Shown piece by piece: positions 24,283 to 33,030 of a DNA stretch of 53,295 nucleotides (position 1 is the first letter of the stretch; each line of letters opens with the position of its first letter). The stretch comes from an uncultured Shimia sp. Its GTDB lineage: Bacteria > Pseudomonadota > Alphaproteobacteria > Rhodobacterales > Rhodobacteraceae. The stretch lies in the NCBI GenBank assembly GCA_937897325.1, contig CALCOY010000033.1:1-53295 (forward strand). Direction: 5' to 3'. The position numbers were made by a program, and so were the translations under genes. The notes beneath the pieces are model-generated. The model was not told where the DNA came from. It saw only the letters and a list, made by a program, of their open reading frames with translations, and did no database searches.

Positions 24283-24360
24283 CTTTGATGCCCTTTTCGT
24301 TCAATTTGGTGCGCCACGTCTCTGGAATTCATCACGCAACCTGTTACATTCATCGCTGTT

Positions 24361-24918
24361 ATGGGCATCCTGACGCGCAATCTCTACCCTATCGTTACGG
24401 CATTGTGCCTGACAGTCTGGAATTCCGTACCTGTTGCGGCTCAGACTGACATATCTGGCCAATTGGAAGCGCTTAAGAGCGCAGGGCCTGCCGAAGCGAC
24501 CCAGCTTACTCGAGAGATAGAGCTTGAATGGTCAAAGTCAGGCTCCACTGCACTTGATTTGCTGCTGCGGCGTGGTCAGGACGCTATGGAAAACGACGAC
24601 CTCGATACAGCGATTGAACATCTGACGGCCTTGACCGACCACGCGCCGGATTTCGCCGAAGGATTTCATGCCAGGGCGACGGCTTATTTTCGCGCGGAGA
24701 AGTATGGGCCCGCGTTCGAGGACTTGCAGCGTGCTTTGATTTTGAACCCGTTGAATTACAATGCGATCTTCGGGCTTGGCGTTATGTTTGCCGAAGTTGA
24801 AGATTTCGACCGGGCAGAACGGGCATTCCGTCAGGTCCTGGACATCCATCCCAATCACGAGGGCGCAGGTGCGGCCCTTGACCGTTTGAAGACAGAGGGA
24901 TTGGGGCGCGAGCTCTGA
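24361..24918 (+). CDS. Exported TPR protein
   Basis: The 185-residue protein has a signal peptide (residues 1-27, ending VPVAAQ) and about three TPR units at residues 65-175 (LLLRRGQDAMENDDLDTAIEHLTALTDHAPDFAEGFHARA, AFEDLQRALILNPLNYNAIFGLGVMF, AERAFRQVLDIHPNHEGAG). It is probably a periplasmic protein-binding scaffold. It is divergent from SCP2 with 78 bases between them and 17 bases before the helicase gene, so it may be co-transcribed with the helicase. No clear ribosome site is visible before ATG 24361. Confidence 0.85.
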   Translation: MGILTRNLYPIVTALCLTVWNSVPVAAQTDISGQLEALKSAGPAEATQLTREIELEWSKSGSTALDLLLRRGQDAMENDDLDTAIEHLTALTDHAPDFAEGFHARATAYFRAEKYGPAFEDLQRALILNPLNYNAIFGLGVMFAEVEDFDRAERAFRQVLDIHPNHEGAGAALDRLKTEGLGREL

Positions 24919-24935
24919 TCAGGCAAGGGGACGTG

Positions 24936-27803
24936 ATGTCGGCGCAATCGCGCGTGGTGGCTGTTCTGGGTCCCACAAATACCGGTAAGACCACTTATGC
25001 GATTGAACGGATGCTGGGCCACCGAACCGGCGTTATCGGGCTTCCCTTGCGGCTTTTGGCGCGGGAAGTCTACGATCGTATCGTAAGCCTGCGAGGCCCG
25101 TCTGTCGTTGCACTTGTCACTGGCGAAGAGCGGATTGTGCCGCTCCGGACGCAATACTGGGTCTGCACGGTCGAGGCTATGCCCGACGGGATGGGCTGCG
25201 ATTTCCTTGCCGTCGATGAGATCCAGCTTTGCGCGGATCCCGAACGCGGGCATGTCTTCACCGACCGGTTGATGCGGGCGCGTGGGTTGCATGAGAGTCT
25301 GTTTCTGGGCGCAGACACGATGCGCGGCCCGATTTCAGCTCTTGTCCCGCAGGTCCAGTTCATGCGGCGCGAGCGTATGAGCGATCTGACCTATGCAGGT
25401 CAGAAAAAGATCAGCCGGATGCGCCCACGGTCTGCCATCGTTGGGTTTTCGGTCGAAAATGTCTACGCAATTGCCGAATTGATCCGCCGACAAAAAGGTG
25501 GGGCGGCCGTGGTCATGGGTGCGCTGAGCCCCAAAACGCGCAACGCCCAGGTCGAGATGTATCAGAACGGGGATGTGGACTACCTCGTTGCGACCGATGC
25601 GATCGGAATGGGCCTGAACCTTGACGTCGATCACGTGGCATTTTCCGCGCTTGCAAAGTTCGATGGTCGCCGGATGCGCCAGCTGGCTCCAAATGAACTG
25701 GCCCAAATTGCCGGGCGCGCGGGCCGAGGGCAGAAAAGCGGGACGTTTGGTGTTACGGGCGATGCTGCGCCGCTTGACAACGAGGTTGTCGAGGCCATCA
25801 CCAACCACCGCTTCACGCCTCTGCGCAAACTGGTTTGGCGCAATCATGCCTTACAATTCGGATCGATCGACCGCCTGATCGCGAGCCTCGAGACAGCACC
25901 GCGCGACGAAATTCTGACCCGAGCGCGCGAGGCGGATGACCTTATGACGCTGAAGTCACTGGGCCAGGATACCGAAGTGGCGGCGCGCTGCAAAGATGGC
26001 CCGTCGGTGCGTTTATTGTGGGATGTGTGTCGCATCCCCGATTTCCGGGGGATAAGCCATCAGGAGCACTCGGCTCTCTTGGGAATCGTGTTCAACTACC
26101 TGCACGAGCGGGGGAAGATCCCCAACGACTGGATGGCGCGACAGATCCGCCGCATCGACAGGACGGACGGCGACATTGATGCATTGTCCAAACGGCTGGC
26201 ATTCATTCGCACATGGACGTATGTCGCACAGCGTAAAGGCTGGGTGGATGATGAAAGCCATTGGCGGGACGAAACGCGTTCTGTAGAAGACCGATTATCT
26301 GATGCGCTGCACGGCGCGTTGACACAAAGATTTGTTGACCGGCGGACATCCGTTTTGCTTCGCCGGCTGGGCCAGAAGGAGGCCATGGTGGCCGAAGTAA
26401 ACGACGCCGGAGAGGTGACAGTCGAAGGGGAATTCGTGGGTAAGCTGGAGGGCTTCCTCTTTTCCCAGGATAAGGGCGCGGGCGCGGCCGAGGAAAAGAC
26501 GATCAAGACGGCGGCCTTACAGGCCTTAGCACCTCATTTCCATCTGCGCGCGGACCGCTTCTACAACGCTCCGGACACCGAGATTGACTTTACCGAACAG
26601 GGCGGCCTCATGTGGGGCAGCGCGGCTGTGGGCAAGCTTGTGGCAGGTGCTGATCCGCTTAAGCCGCAGGTCGAAGTCTTCGTTGATGAAGTTGCAGGCA
26701 CCGATGTGGCCGAGAAAGTGCAGCGGCGTTTGCAGCACTTTATCGATCGCAAGGTCGCCGCTGCTTTCGAACCGCTGATCGGCCTGCAAAAGGACGAAAC
26801 GCTGACCGGGTTGGCCAAGGGCGTGGCGTTCCAGATTGTCGAAGCCTTTGGTGTGGTCTCACGATCCAAGATCGCTAATGATGTGAAAGCGCTGGATCAG
26901 GATGCACGCGGTCTGCTGCGCAAGCATGGGATCCGCTTTGGTCAATTTACGATCTTCATGCCTTTGCTTCTGAAACCTGCACCGACGCGTTTGCGGCTGG
27001 TGTTGTGGTCGCTGGCCAACGGCTTGTCGGAATTCCCGGAGGCGCCACCACCGGGCCTGGTGACGATACCCGCGATGAAGGACGCGGTCGATGGCGCCGA
27101 TACGATGGCCGGTTATCGCAACGCGGGCGACCGCGCGATCCGGATCGACATGCTGGAACGACTGGCCGATATGCTGCGCGTCGAGGATTCGCGCGGCGGG
27201 TTCGAAGCAAAGGCCGACATGCTGTCGATTACCGGCATGACGCTTGAGCAATTCGCAGGGCTGATGCAGGGACTCGGCTACCGGGCCGAGAAAGGCGAAC
27301 GCGAAAAGGTCAAGGCGACAGACAAGGTCGTCACTGCGGCCGGATCACCGGATGCCGAGGGCCAGCCGGTGATAGACAAATCTGTGCCAGAGGCGCCTGC
27401 CAATGAAGAGCCGATAACAAGGCCTGACGTGGTGCAAACTCCGGACAACAATGCCGCCCCAATTGCTGCTGAGCAGGCAGAGCAACCGGAGATAGGGGCA
27501 GAGATCCCTGAAACGTCAGAGACCGAAGAGAAATCCGGAAGCAGCCCGGATGAGGCGTTGGCCGAGCCGGAGATGGAGGTGTTTTACACATTCACGTGGG
27601 CACGACAGCAAAATCGAAGCCCTCGGCCCTCTGGACGTCCGCAAAATATGGGAAAACCCAAGGGGCGCCCGCAAGGAAAGGGCAAGAAACCGCACGGGCA
27701 GGGCGCGAAGTCGTTCCAGGCCCGTCCCCCGAAGGCCGAGAAGAAAATCGATCCCGACAATCCTTTTGCAGCCGCTCTTATGGGTCTTAAGGATCAGAAG
27801 TAA
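24936..27803 (+). CDS. SUV3-like DEAD/DExH-box helicase
   Basis: The 955-residue protein has a Walker A GPTNTGKT at residues 12-19, a DEIQ box in FLAVDEIQLC near 90, motif III-like FLGADTM, and helicase C signatures VATDAIGMGLNLDVDHVAFSA and LAQIAGRAGRG (motif VI). This arrangement is that of SUV3, the mitochondrial RNA helicase, whose bacterial relatives occur in alphaproteobacteria. Residues about 480-800 are an extra helical/strand region, and residues 800-955 are acidic and then Lys/Arg-rich low complexity (RPSGRPQNMGKPKGRPQGKG). It probably unwinds RNA. ATG 24936 lies 5 bases after AAGGGG; the adjacent GTG at 24933 is too close to it. The S4-domain gene follows directly, which supports an RNA-related role. 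Confidence 0.9.
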   Translation: MSAQSRVVAVLGPTNTGKTTYAIERMLGHRTGVIGLPLRLLAREVYDRIVSLRGPSVVALVTGEERIVPLRTQYWVCTVEAMPDGMGCDFLAVDEIQLCADPERGHVFTDRLMRARGLHESLFLGADTMRGPISALVPQVQFMRRERMSDLTYAGQKKISRMRPRSAIVGFSVENVYAIAELIRRQKGGAAVVMGALSPKTRNAQVEMYQNGDVDYLVATDAIGMGLNLDVDHVAFSALAKFDGRRMRQLAPNELAQIAGRAGRGQKSGTFGVTGDAAPLDNEVVEAITNHRFTPLRKLVWRNHALQFGSIDRLIASLETAPRDEILTRAREADDLMTLKSLGQDTEVAARCKDGPSVRLLWDVCRIPDFRGISHQEHSALLGIVFNYLHERGKIPNDWMARQIRRIDRTDGDIDALSKRLAFIRTWTYVAQRKGWVDDESHWRDETRSVEDRLSDALHGALTQRFVDRRTSVLLRRLGQKEAMVAEVNDAGEVTVEGEFVGKLEGFLFSQDKGAGAAEEKTIKTAALQALAPHFHLRADRFYNAPDTEIDFTEQGGLMWGSAAVGKLVAGADPLKPQVEVFVDEVAGTDVAEKVQRRLQHFIDRKVAAAFEPLIGLQKDETLTGLAKGVAFQIVEAFGVVSRSKIANDVKALDQDARGLLRKHGIRFGQFTIFMPLLLKPAPTRLRLVLWSLANGLSEFPEAPPPGLVTIPAMKDAVDGADTMAGYRNAGDRAIRIDMLERLADMLRVEDSRGGFEAKADMLSITGMTLEQFAGLMQGLGYRAEKGEREKVKATDKVVTAAGSPDAEGQPVIDKSVPEAPANEEPITRPDVVQTPDNNAAPIAAEQAEQPEIGAEIPETSETEEKSGSSPDEALAEPEMEVFYTFTWARQQNRSPRPSGRPQNMGKPKGRPQGKGKKPHGQGAKSFQARPPKAEKKIDPDNPFAAALMGLKDQK

Positions 27804-28187
27804 GTGATTGAGACCGCAGAAAAACTGCGGTTGGACAAGTGGCTTTGGCACGCACGCTTCTGCAAGACGCGGTCCCTCGCGGCGCGGCGTGTCGCTGCCG
27901 GAGAAATCCGTGTGAACGGAACCCGCGTCACAAAAAGATCGTCGAGTGTAGGTCCCGGCGACGTGCTGACCTTTTCGCAAGGAGATAGCGTGCGCGTGAT
28001 ACAGATCGAAGCAGTTGGAACACGCCGCGGGCCTGCTCCGGAAGCGCAATCATTGTACACGGATCTTTCGCCATCTCGCCAGAATCGGAACGAGATTTCG
28101 AGAAACCCCGCTTTTGAGGGAAAAGGTCGACCAACCAAAAGAGACCGCAGGCGTGGCGATCTTTCACGCCGTGGCTCTCTTGAATGA
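27804..28187 (+). CDS. S4-domain RNA-binding protein (Hsp15-like)
   Basis: The 127-residue protein has an N-terminal S4 domain (LRLDKWLWHARFCKTRSLAARRVAAGEIRVNGTRVTKRSS, residues about 8-50), followed by VGPGDVLTFSQGD and a basic tail with RPTKRDRRRGDLSRR. Hsp15 proteins bind ribosomal RNA or stalled 50S subunits. GTG 27804 starts directly after the helicase TAA, so translation is probably coupled. The family assignment is by the S4 pattern and the basic C terminus. Confidence 0.87.
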   Translation: MIETAEKLRLDKWLWHARFCKTRSLAARRVAAGEIRVNGTRVTKRSSSVGPGDVLTFSQGDSVRVIQIEAVGTRRGPAPEAQSLYTDLSPSRQNRNEISRNPAFEGKGRPTKRDRRRGDLSRRGSLE

Positions 28188-28236
28188 TCCTGAAGCGTCA
28201 TTTAGCTAGAGCTTTGGGAACCGTTAGAGAGCCTTT

Positions 28237-28575
28237 ATGACCTACGTTGTCACTGACAATTGTATCGCCTGCAAATACACCGATTGCGTCGAGGTATGCC
28301 CGGTGGATTGTTTCTATGAGGGCGAGAACATGTTGGTCATTCATCCCGATGAATGCATCGATTGCGGCGTTTGCGAACCCGAATGTCCAGCCGATGCGAT
28401 CCGTCCCGATACGGAGCCCGACATGGAAAAATGGGTCGAGTTCAATCGGAAGTATTCCGATATGTGGCCCGTCATCATTACCAAGAAAGACCCACTGACC
28501 GAAGCCGAAGAGCGCGACGGCGAAGATGGGAAGTTGGAAAAATACTTCTCGGAAGAAGCGGGCGAGGGCGGCTAA
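28237..28575 (+). CDS. fdxA: 7Fe ferredoxin (FdI-type)
   Basis: The 112-residue protein follows the Azotobacter ferredoxin I pattern almost residue for residue: [20 protein letters not shown] with cysteines 9, 12, 17, 21 and 25, and [14 protein letters not shown] with cysteines 40, 43, 46 and 50. These bind one [3Fe-4S] and one [4Fe-4S] cluster. The acidic tail [20 protein letters not shown] is usual for the alphaproteobacterial type. It carries single electrons in the cytoplasm, partner unknown. It follows the S4 gene by 49 bases. ATG 28237 has an AGAGAG ribosome site. Confidence 0.95.
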   Translation: MTYVVTDNCIACKYTDCVEVCPVDCFYEGENMLVIHPDECIDCGVCEPECPADAIRPDTEPDMEKWVEFNRKYSDMWPVIITKKDPLTEAEERDGEDGKLEKYFSEEAGEGG

Positions 28576-28660
28576 CGATTCGACCCAGCCTTGTTGCGGG
28601 CGCTTTGTATGCCAAACCTTTGTGACCTGATGTTTCTATGAGGCCTGCCGCAACGTCGAC

Positions 28661-28689
28661 TTTCGAATGTCGTACTTTTGTGATATAGT
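28661..28689 (+). promoter_or_regulatory. Promoter-like site upstream of carD
   Basis: The 285-base interval 28576-28860 between fdxA and carD holds no gene. Within it TATAGT at 28684-28689 is one change from the -10 consensus, and TTTCGA at 28661-28666 lies 17 bases before it as a poor -35. This would give a leader of about 165 bases for carD. The assignment is weak; an unusually long leader is the main observation. Confidence 0.3.
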
Positions 28690-28860
28690 GTCCGTGTAAC
28701 TGCTAAACGGATGTAGCTCTGCACGATCTAGTCACGTTGATTGGTCAAACGTTTCTGTAAGGCCCAAACCGTTCCACGCGAGGCATATGGCCATTCGCGA
28801 GGTGCGGCTTTCGTGTCGCAAAACCTGAGTTTCATGCATCTGTTGGGATGAGGATAAAGT

Positions 28861-29370
28861 ATGTCAAAGTCGAAGAAGCTTGATTTCCGCCCAAACGAAT
28901 ACGTGGTTTATCCCGCGCATGGTGTTGGTCAGATCGTGTCGATCGAAGAACAGGAAGTCGCTGGTATATCGTTGGAATTGTTCGTCATTTCGTTCGAAAA
29001 GGATAAGATGACGCTGCGCGTGCCGACCAATAAGGCAACCAATGTCGGGATGCGGGCACTCAGCAGCCCTGACGTGATTGGCCAGGCCATGAAAACGCTC
29101 AAAGGCAAGGCTAAGGTCAAGCGCGCTATGTGGTCGCGTCGGGCGCAAGAATATGAACAGAAGATCAATTCAGGCGATCTGATCGCGATCGCCGAGGTGG
29201 TGCGCGATTTGCATCGGACGGATGATCAGCGGGAGCAAAGCTATTCCGAACGTCAGTTGTATGAAGCAGCACTTGAGCGTTTGACGCGTGAAGTTGCGGC
29301 TGTAAATGGCGCGGACGAGATCGCAGCAGCGAAGGAAGTCGGCGACGTATTGATGAGCCGCGCGGCTTAA
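28861..29370 (+). CDS. carD: CarD/CdnL-family RNA polymerase regulator
   Basis: The 169-residue protein has the N-terminal Tudor-like RNA-polymerase-binding domain (NEYVVYPAHGVGQIVSIEEQEVAGISLELFVISFEKDKMTLRVPTNKA, residues about 12-60) and the helical DNA-contact domain after it (KVKRAMWSRRAQEYEQKINSGDLIAIAEVVRDL). CarD proteins bind the beta subunit and stabilise open complexes at promoters, especially rRNA promoters. Length is typical for alphaproteobacteria. It has its own long leader and a strong terminator 17 bases after the stop, so it is probably a single-gene unit. Confidence 0.95.
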   Translation: MSKSKKLDFRPNEYVVYPAHGVGQIVSIEEQEVAGISLELFVISFEKDKMTLRVPTNKATNVGMRALSSPDVIGQAMKTLKGKAKVKRAMWSRRAQEYEQKINSGDLIAIAEVVRDLHRTDDQREQSYSERQLYEAALERLTREVAAVNGADEIAAAKEVGDVLMSRAA

Positions 29371-29387
29371 ACGCTTCAACAATCTGC

Positions 29388-29420
29388 AAAAAGCCGTGCC
29401 CGATATGGCGCGGCTTTTTT
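29388..29420 (+). terminator. Rho-independent terminator of carD
   Basis: AAAAAGCCG-(n)-CGGCTTTTTT makes a GC stem of five to nine pairs and a run of six T on the plus strand (and A run on the other side, so it can act in both directions). It begins 17 bases after the carD stop and reaches the stop codon of the convergent cobS gene at 29419. Confidence 0.92.
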
Positions 29421-30150
29421 ACGCGACGAGAACCAGCAAGATGGTGACTTCTGCCAATATCTGAATGGCCCCAAGAATGTCGCCCGTCTGACCGCCGATC
29501 TTGCGTTTTGCAATCGCAGCGATGCAAAACGCCGCCGCTAAACCGATCGCGAGCGCAAGCAGCCCAAGCGGTCCAGTAAGGGTCAGGGCAAGCACCACTG
29601 CAACCATCAAAGCAACCATGGCCGATAACCATGGTGGCCGCCCCACACCTTGCGACAGCCCATCCGTTCGCGCTGGTGGTACCGCAGCCATCACCAGTCC
29701 CATTATGGATCGCGATCCGCACGCGGCCAGAAGGATCGCGGAGGTTCCGGCGAGGGCAAGCCCTTGCCAGCGCAGGCCTATTACGACGATCAAGGCCAAA
29801 ACGCCGTACGCGCCAATCCGGCTATCTTTCATGATTTGGAGGCGGCGCGCTTGGTCGTGTCCACCCCAAAGCCCATCTGCCGCGTCAGCAAGTCCATCCT
29901 CATGCATCGCACCGGTGATCAGAACCAAAACTGCGAGCGTCAGACCGGCCGAGATGCCTTCCCCCAAATTCGCACTAAGTAGGCCGACGCAAGCTGCAAG
30001 CCCGCCGACAAGAAGACCGACCAAAGGGTAGGACCAGACGGCCCGGGCCTGAAATTTAATCGCCGCATCAGGAAGCCGCGGCATCGGCAGGCGCGTCAAC
30101 AACACGGCGGCCAGGATTGGATCCCAGAGCAGAAGGCGTGTTTTGGACAT
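29419..30150 (-). CDS. cobS: Adenosylcobinamide-GDP ribazoletransferase (cobalamin synthase)
   Basis: The 243-residue inner-membrane enzyme joins adenosylcobinamide-GDP and alpha-ribazole to give adenosylcobalamin, the last step of B12 assembly. The signature [15 protein letters not shown] near residue 83-97 is present, with several hydrophobic helices and the [20 protein letters not shown] segment. Start ATG 30150 ([10 protein letters not shown]) is favoured over an upstream TTG at 30183. It is divergent from cobT with 77 bases between, so both may share a control region. No cobalamin riboswitch is visible in that short gap. Its end meets the carD terminator. Confidence 0.93.
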   Translation of the reverse strand: MSKTRLLLWDPILAAVLLTRLPMPRLPDAAIKFQARAVWSYPLVGLLVGGLAACVGLLSANLGEGISAGLTLAVLVLITGAMHEDGLADAADGLWGGHDQARRLQIMKDSRIGAYGVLALIVVIGLRWQGLALAGTSAILLAACGSRSIMGLVMAAVPPARTDGLSQGVGRPPWLSAMVALMVAVVLALTLTGPLGLLALAIGLAAAFCIAAIAKRKIGGQTGDILGAIQILAEVTILLVLVA

Positions 30151-30227
30151 GTTGCGATGCCTATGGCTTGCGAAGTGCTTCAAGATGGGTAATCACGCCA
30201 GATCAGAACAGGCAAGAGAGGCCGACC

Positions 30228-31235
30228 ATGAGCTTCGAGACATTGGATGACTTTCGCAGCATTCTGGAGGGGCTGACTGGCCCTGATGAAGCTGCGAAAG
30301 AAGCGGCGCGTAACCGCAATGCCGAGCTTACCAAACCGCCCGGCGCGCTTGGTCGTTTGGAAGACCTTGCTGTCTGGTATGCGGGCTGGCGTGGGGATGC
30401 CCGTCCCACGCTTACCGCCCCTCAAATCGTTGTATTCGCAGGCAATCATGGCGTTGCCGCGCGTGGTGTTTCTGCATTTCCCGCCGAGGTCACGCATCAG
30501 ATGGTGGCCAACTTCCAAGCGGGCGGGGCAGCGATCAATCAGCTTGCAGCCGCTTTTGATGCCCGGCTGGATGTGCACGCCCTGGACTTGGACCGGCCGA
30601 CGAATGATTTCACAACCCGCCCCGCCATGAATGAGGCAGACCTCGTGTCGGCACTTCAGGTTGGATGGAATGCTGTGAAAGGAACCGCCGATCTTGTCGT
30701 CGTTGGAGAGATGGGCATCGGTAACACCACGTCAGCCGCCGCTATTGCGCATGGTTTGTTGGGTGGTTCGGCAGCGGATTGGACTGGACGCGGGACCGGA
30801 GTTGAGGGAACAGCGCTCGACGCCAAGATCCATGCCGTCGCTGCGGGTGTGGCGGCAAATGGACCTTTCAGCGATGGGCTCGAGGCAATGCGCTGTGTGG
30901 GCGGGCGTGAGATCGCTGCGATGGCGGGTGCGATGGTGCGGGCGCGAGATCTGCGTATTCCTGTTATTCTGGATGGCTTCATCTGCACGGCGGCCGCCCT
31001 ATCGCTTGAGAAAACCGTTCCCGGCGCATTGGATCATGCTATTGCAGGCCATCAAAGTGCAGAGGTTGCGCATGCCAAGCTTCTCGAGATCCTTGGAAAA
31101 GCGCCGCTTTTGTCTTTGGATTTGAGATTGGGAGAGGGTTCTGGCGCCGCGTTGGCCATCGGATTGTTAAAAGGGGCTTTGATTTGTCATTCGGGCATGG
31201 CCACTTTCGCCGAAGCGGGTGTTTCCGATAGCTAA
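30228..31235 (+). CDS. cobT: Nicotinate-nucleotide--dimethylbenzimidazole phosphoribosyltransferase
   Basis: The 335-residue protein makes alpha-ribazole-5-phosphate from dimethylbenzimidazole and nicotinate mononucleotide for the lower ligand of B12. Signatures: [57 protein letters not shown], and the C-terminal catalytic glutamate in [15 protein letters not shown] 30228 lies 6 bases after AAGAGAGG. Length is standard. Together with cobS it completes the nucleotide-loop steps; the remaining cob genes are not in the window. Confidence 0.95.
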   Translation: MSFETLDDFRSILEGLTGPDEAAKEAARNRNAELTKPPGALGRLEDLAVWYAGWRGDARPTLTAPQIVVFAGNHGVAARGVSAFPAEVTHQMVANFQAGGAAINQLAAAFDARLDVHALDLDRPTNDFTTRPAMNEADLVSALQVGWNAVKGTADLVVVGEMGIGNTTSAAAIAHGLLGGSAADWTGRGTGVEGTALDAKIHAVAAGVAANGPFSDGLEAMRCVGGREIAAMAGAMVRARDLRIPVILDGFICTAAALSLEKTVPGALDHAIAGHQSAEVAHAKLLEILGKAPLLSLDLRLGEGSGAALAIGLLKGALICHSGMATFAEAGVSDS

Positions 31236-31323
31236 GGCGGGCGTTGTGACCGCCTTGCGAAATGTGATCGATGCGCTGATCTTCACCTGAGGGCATCGCT
31301 GTAAGGCGGGCGTGTCGCCCGCC
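31234..31323. terminator. Two hairpins between convergent cobT and hppD
   Basis: AAGGCGG-(9)-CCGCCTT (31234-31256, overlapping the cobT stop) and GGCGGGCG-(3)-CGCCCGCC (31305-31323) are perfect inverted repeats of 7 and 8 bases. They fill much of the 94-base gap between two convergent genes, which fits bidirectional termination. Neither has a long T run, so efficiency is uncertain. Confidence 0.5.
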
Positions 31324-31329
31324 CCGGCG

Positions 31330-32424
31330 CTACTCCGCTGCGATCTCACCGTTGTCGATCTGCTCCTGCTCGATGCTTTCGAACAGTGCCTTGAAGTTCC
31401 CCTCCCCAAATCCATCGTCGCCTTTGCGTTGTATGAACTCAAAGAAGATCGGCCCAATAACCGTTTTTGAAAAGATCTGAAGCAGGATCTTTGTCTCGCC
31501 GCCATCGATCACACCTTCGCCGTCAATCAGAATGCCGTACTTTTTCATTCTGTCGACTGGCTCGTCATGTCCTGTCACCCGATCGAAGCTGAGATCGTAG
31601 TATGTTGCGGGCGGGCCGGGCATGAACTTCAGACCGCGATCCGCAATTTCATCCGTCGCGTCATAGATGTCGCGAGCGCCCACAGCGATATGTTGGATCC
31701 CTTCACCCTTGTACTTATTGAGATAGGAGACGATTTGCCCGGTTTCGCCACGGTCCTCATTGATCGGGATCCGGATGCGCCCACAGGGCGAAGTCAGAGC
31801 GCGTGAAAAAAGGCCGGTGAACTTTCCCTCAATGTCGAAAAAGCGGACTTCTTTGAAGTTGAACAGATCGCCGTAGAAGCGGAACCAAGTGTCCATGTTC
31901 CCCTTGAAAACGTTGTGCGTCAGGTGATCCAGATAATAAAATCCGACACCTTTCGGCTTTGACTGCGCGATCCATTCGTACTCCGCATTGTAGGGCGAGG
32001 TGTCGTAGTACTGATCTACGAAGTAGAGCAGCGATCCTCCGATCCCGTATATTGCAGGCACATCCAACACCGTGCCAGGACCATCATAGGGCTTTGCGCC
32101 AAGTGACACGGCGCGCTCAAAGGCCTGCTTTGCGTCAACAACGCGCCAGGCCATAGATGGTGCGCAGGGTCCGTGCTCTTCGACGAATTTTGCAGCAAAG
32201 CTGTCGGGATCCGCATTCAAGACGTAGGTAATGTCGCCCTGCTGCCAGAGTTCGACTTCCTTCGATTTATGCCTGGCCACTTTTTCGTAACCCATCTTCG
32301 TGAACAAGATGCGCAATTCTTCGGGATCCGGATGCGCAAATTCCACAAATTCGAATCCATCTGTACCGGCCGGGTTGTCCTGCGTAATCTCAGATTTCGG
32401 CGCATCGTGCGGGAACGGTCCCAT
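31330..32424 (-). CDS. hppD: 4-hydroxyphenylpyruvate dioxygenase
   Basis: The 364-residue cytoplasmic Fe(II) enzyme turns 4-hydroxyphenylpyruvate into homogentisate in tyrosine breakdown. Iron ligands are visible: H in LDHLTHNVFKG near residue 190, H in EGIQHIAVGARD near 268 and E in PIFFEFIQRKGDDGFGEGNF near 345, the last being the family hallmark. The start is ATG 32424, because GGAGGA lies 6 bases before it; earlier in-frame ATGs lack a ribosome site. It is divergent from an Lrp-type regulator that likely controls it. The homogentisate pathway genes are not in the window. Confidence 0.95.
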   Translation of the reverse strand: MGPFPHDAPKSEITQDNPAGTDGFEFVEFAHPDPEELRILFTKMGYEKVARHKSKEVELWQQGDITYVLNADPDSFAAKFVEEHGPCAPSMAWRVVDAKQAFERAVSLGAKPYDGPGTVLDVPAIYGIGGSLLYFVDQYYDTSPYNAEYEWIAQSKPKGVGFYYLDHLTHNVFKGNMDTWFRFYGDLFNFKEVRFFDIEGKFTGLFSRALTSPCGRIRIPINEDRGETGQIVSYLNKYKGEGIQHIAVGARDIYDATDEIADRGLKFMPGPPATYYDLSFDRVTGHDEPVDRMKKYGILIDGEGVIDGGETKILLQIFSKTVIGPIFFEFIQRKGDDGFGEGNFKALFESIEQEQIDNGEIAAE

Positions 32425-32462
32425 TTGCTGATCCTCCATATGCAAGCTTTTGAGCATATTCG

Positions 32463-32535
32463 CGCATGATGGCCGAAATAATGCCGCGAAATGGCTGAAG
32501 AATGTGGCTTTTTGTGCGTCTATCACGCATGATCG
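32463..32535. promoter_or_regulatory. Paired direct repeats in the hppD/lrp divergent region
   Basis: CGCATGATGG (32463-32472) and CGCATGATCG (32526-32535) are direct repeats 63 bases apart, close to six helical turns, in the 137-base divergent interval. The second lies within ATCA-CGCA-TGAT, an inverted repeat. Lrp/AsnC proteins often bind several phased sites and wrap DNA, so these are candidate sites for the neighbouring regulator. This is inference from spacing and position. Confidence 0.4.
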
Positions 32536-32561
32536 AAGCTAAAAGCAAAGATTGACCGCAT

Positions 32562-33017
32562 ATGCTTGATGCCATCGACACGCGACTTCTCGCAGCACTT
32601 CAGAAGAATGCGCATCTGACGGCCCAGGACTTGAGCGGCATTCTGAATCTTTCTGCCAGCCAGGTCGGGCGCCGCAGGCAGAGGCTGGAGGCCGAGGGAT
32701 ACATCGAAGGCTACATAGCGCGCCTCGACCCGGCACGACTGGGTCTTTTGGTGCAGGGTTTTGTCCAGGTGCATCTGGCGACACATGGACCCGAGCAATC
32801 CCGAAGCTTTGCACGTCTTGTTCGCAACCGCCCCGAAATCACCAGCGTGTGGACGATGACGGGCGACGCAGACTATCTTCTGCGCGTCTATTGTGCTGAT
32901 CTTCCTTCTTTGAATACGCTTATTCACGAGGTCCTCTTGGCGCATCCTGCTGTCGCACGGGTGCAAAGCCAGATCGTTATGGATCAACTCAAACGCGACG
33001 GCCCGTTGCCGACCTGA
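32562..33017 (+). CDS. Lrp/AsnC-family transcriptional regulator
   Basis: The 151-residue protein has an N-terminal winged helix (DAIDTRLLAALQKNAHLTAQDLSGILNLSASQVGRRRQRLEAEGYIEGYIARLD) and a C-terminal RAM ligand-binding domain (VQGFVQVHLATHG, ITSVWTMTGDADYLLRVYCADLPSLNTLIHEVLLAHPAV). Regulators of this sort next to hppD usually respond to phenylalanine or tyrosine and activate or repress aromatic amino-acid degradation; here that is inferred from the divergent position. It ends 13 bases before the Kef-type gene. Confidence 0.92.
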   Translation: MLDAIDTRLLAALQKNAHLTAQDLSGILNLSASQVGRRRQRLEAEGYIEGYIARLDPARLGLLVQGFVQVHLATHGPEQSRSFARLVRNRPEITSVWTMTGDADYLLRVYCADLPSLNTLIHEVLLAHPAVARVQSQIVMDQLKRDGPLPT

Positions 33018-33030
33018 AAGGACGCACCGT

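Noticed and set aside
30151-30227. Possible cobalamin riboswitch between cobS and cobT
   Set aside because: The gap is only 77 bases, too short for the usual element, and no B12-box-like sequence is visible.
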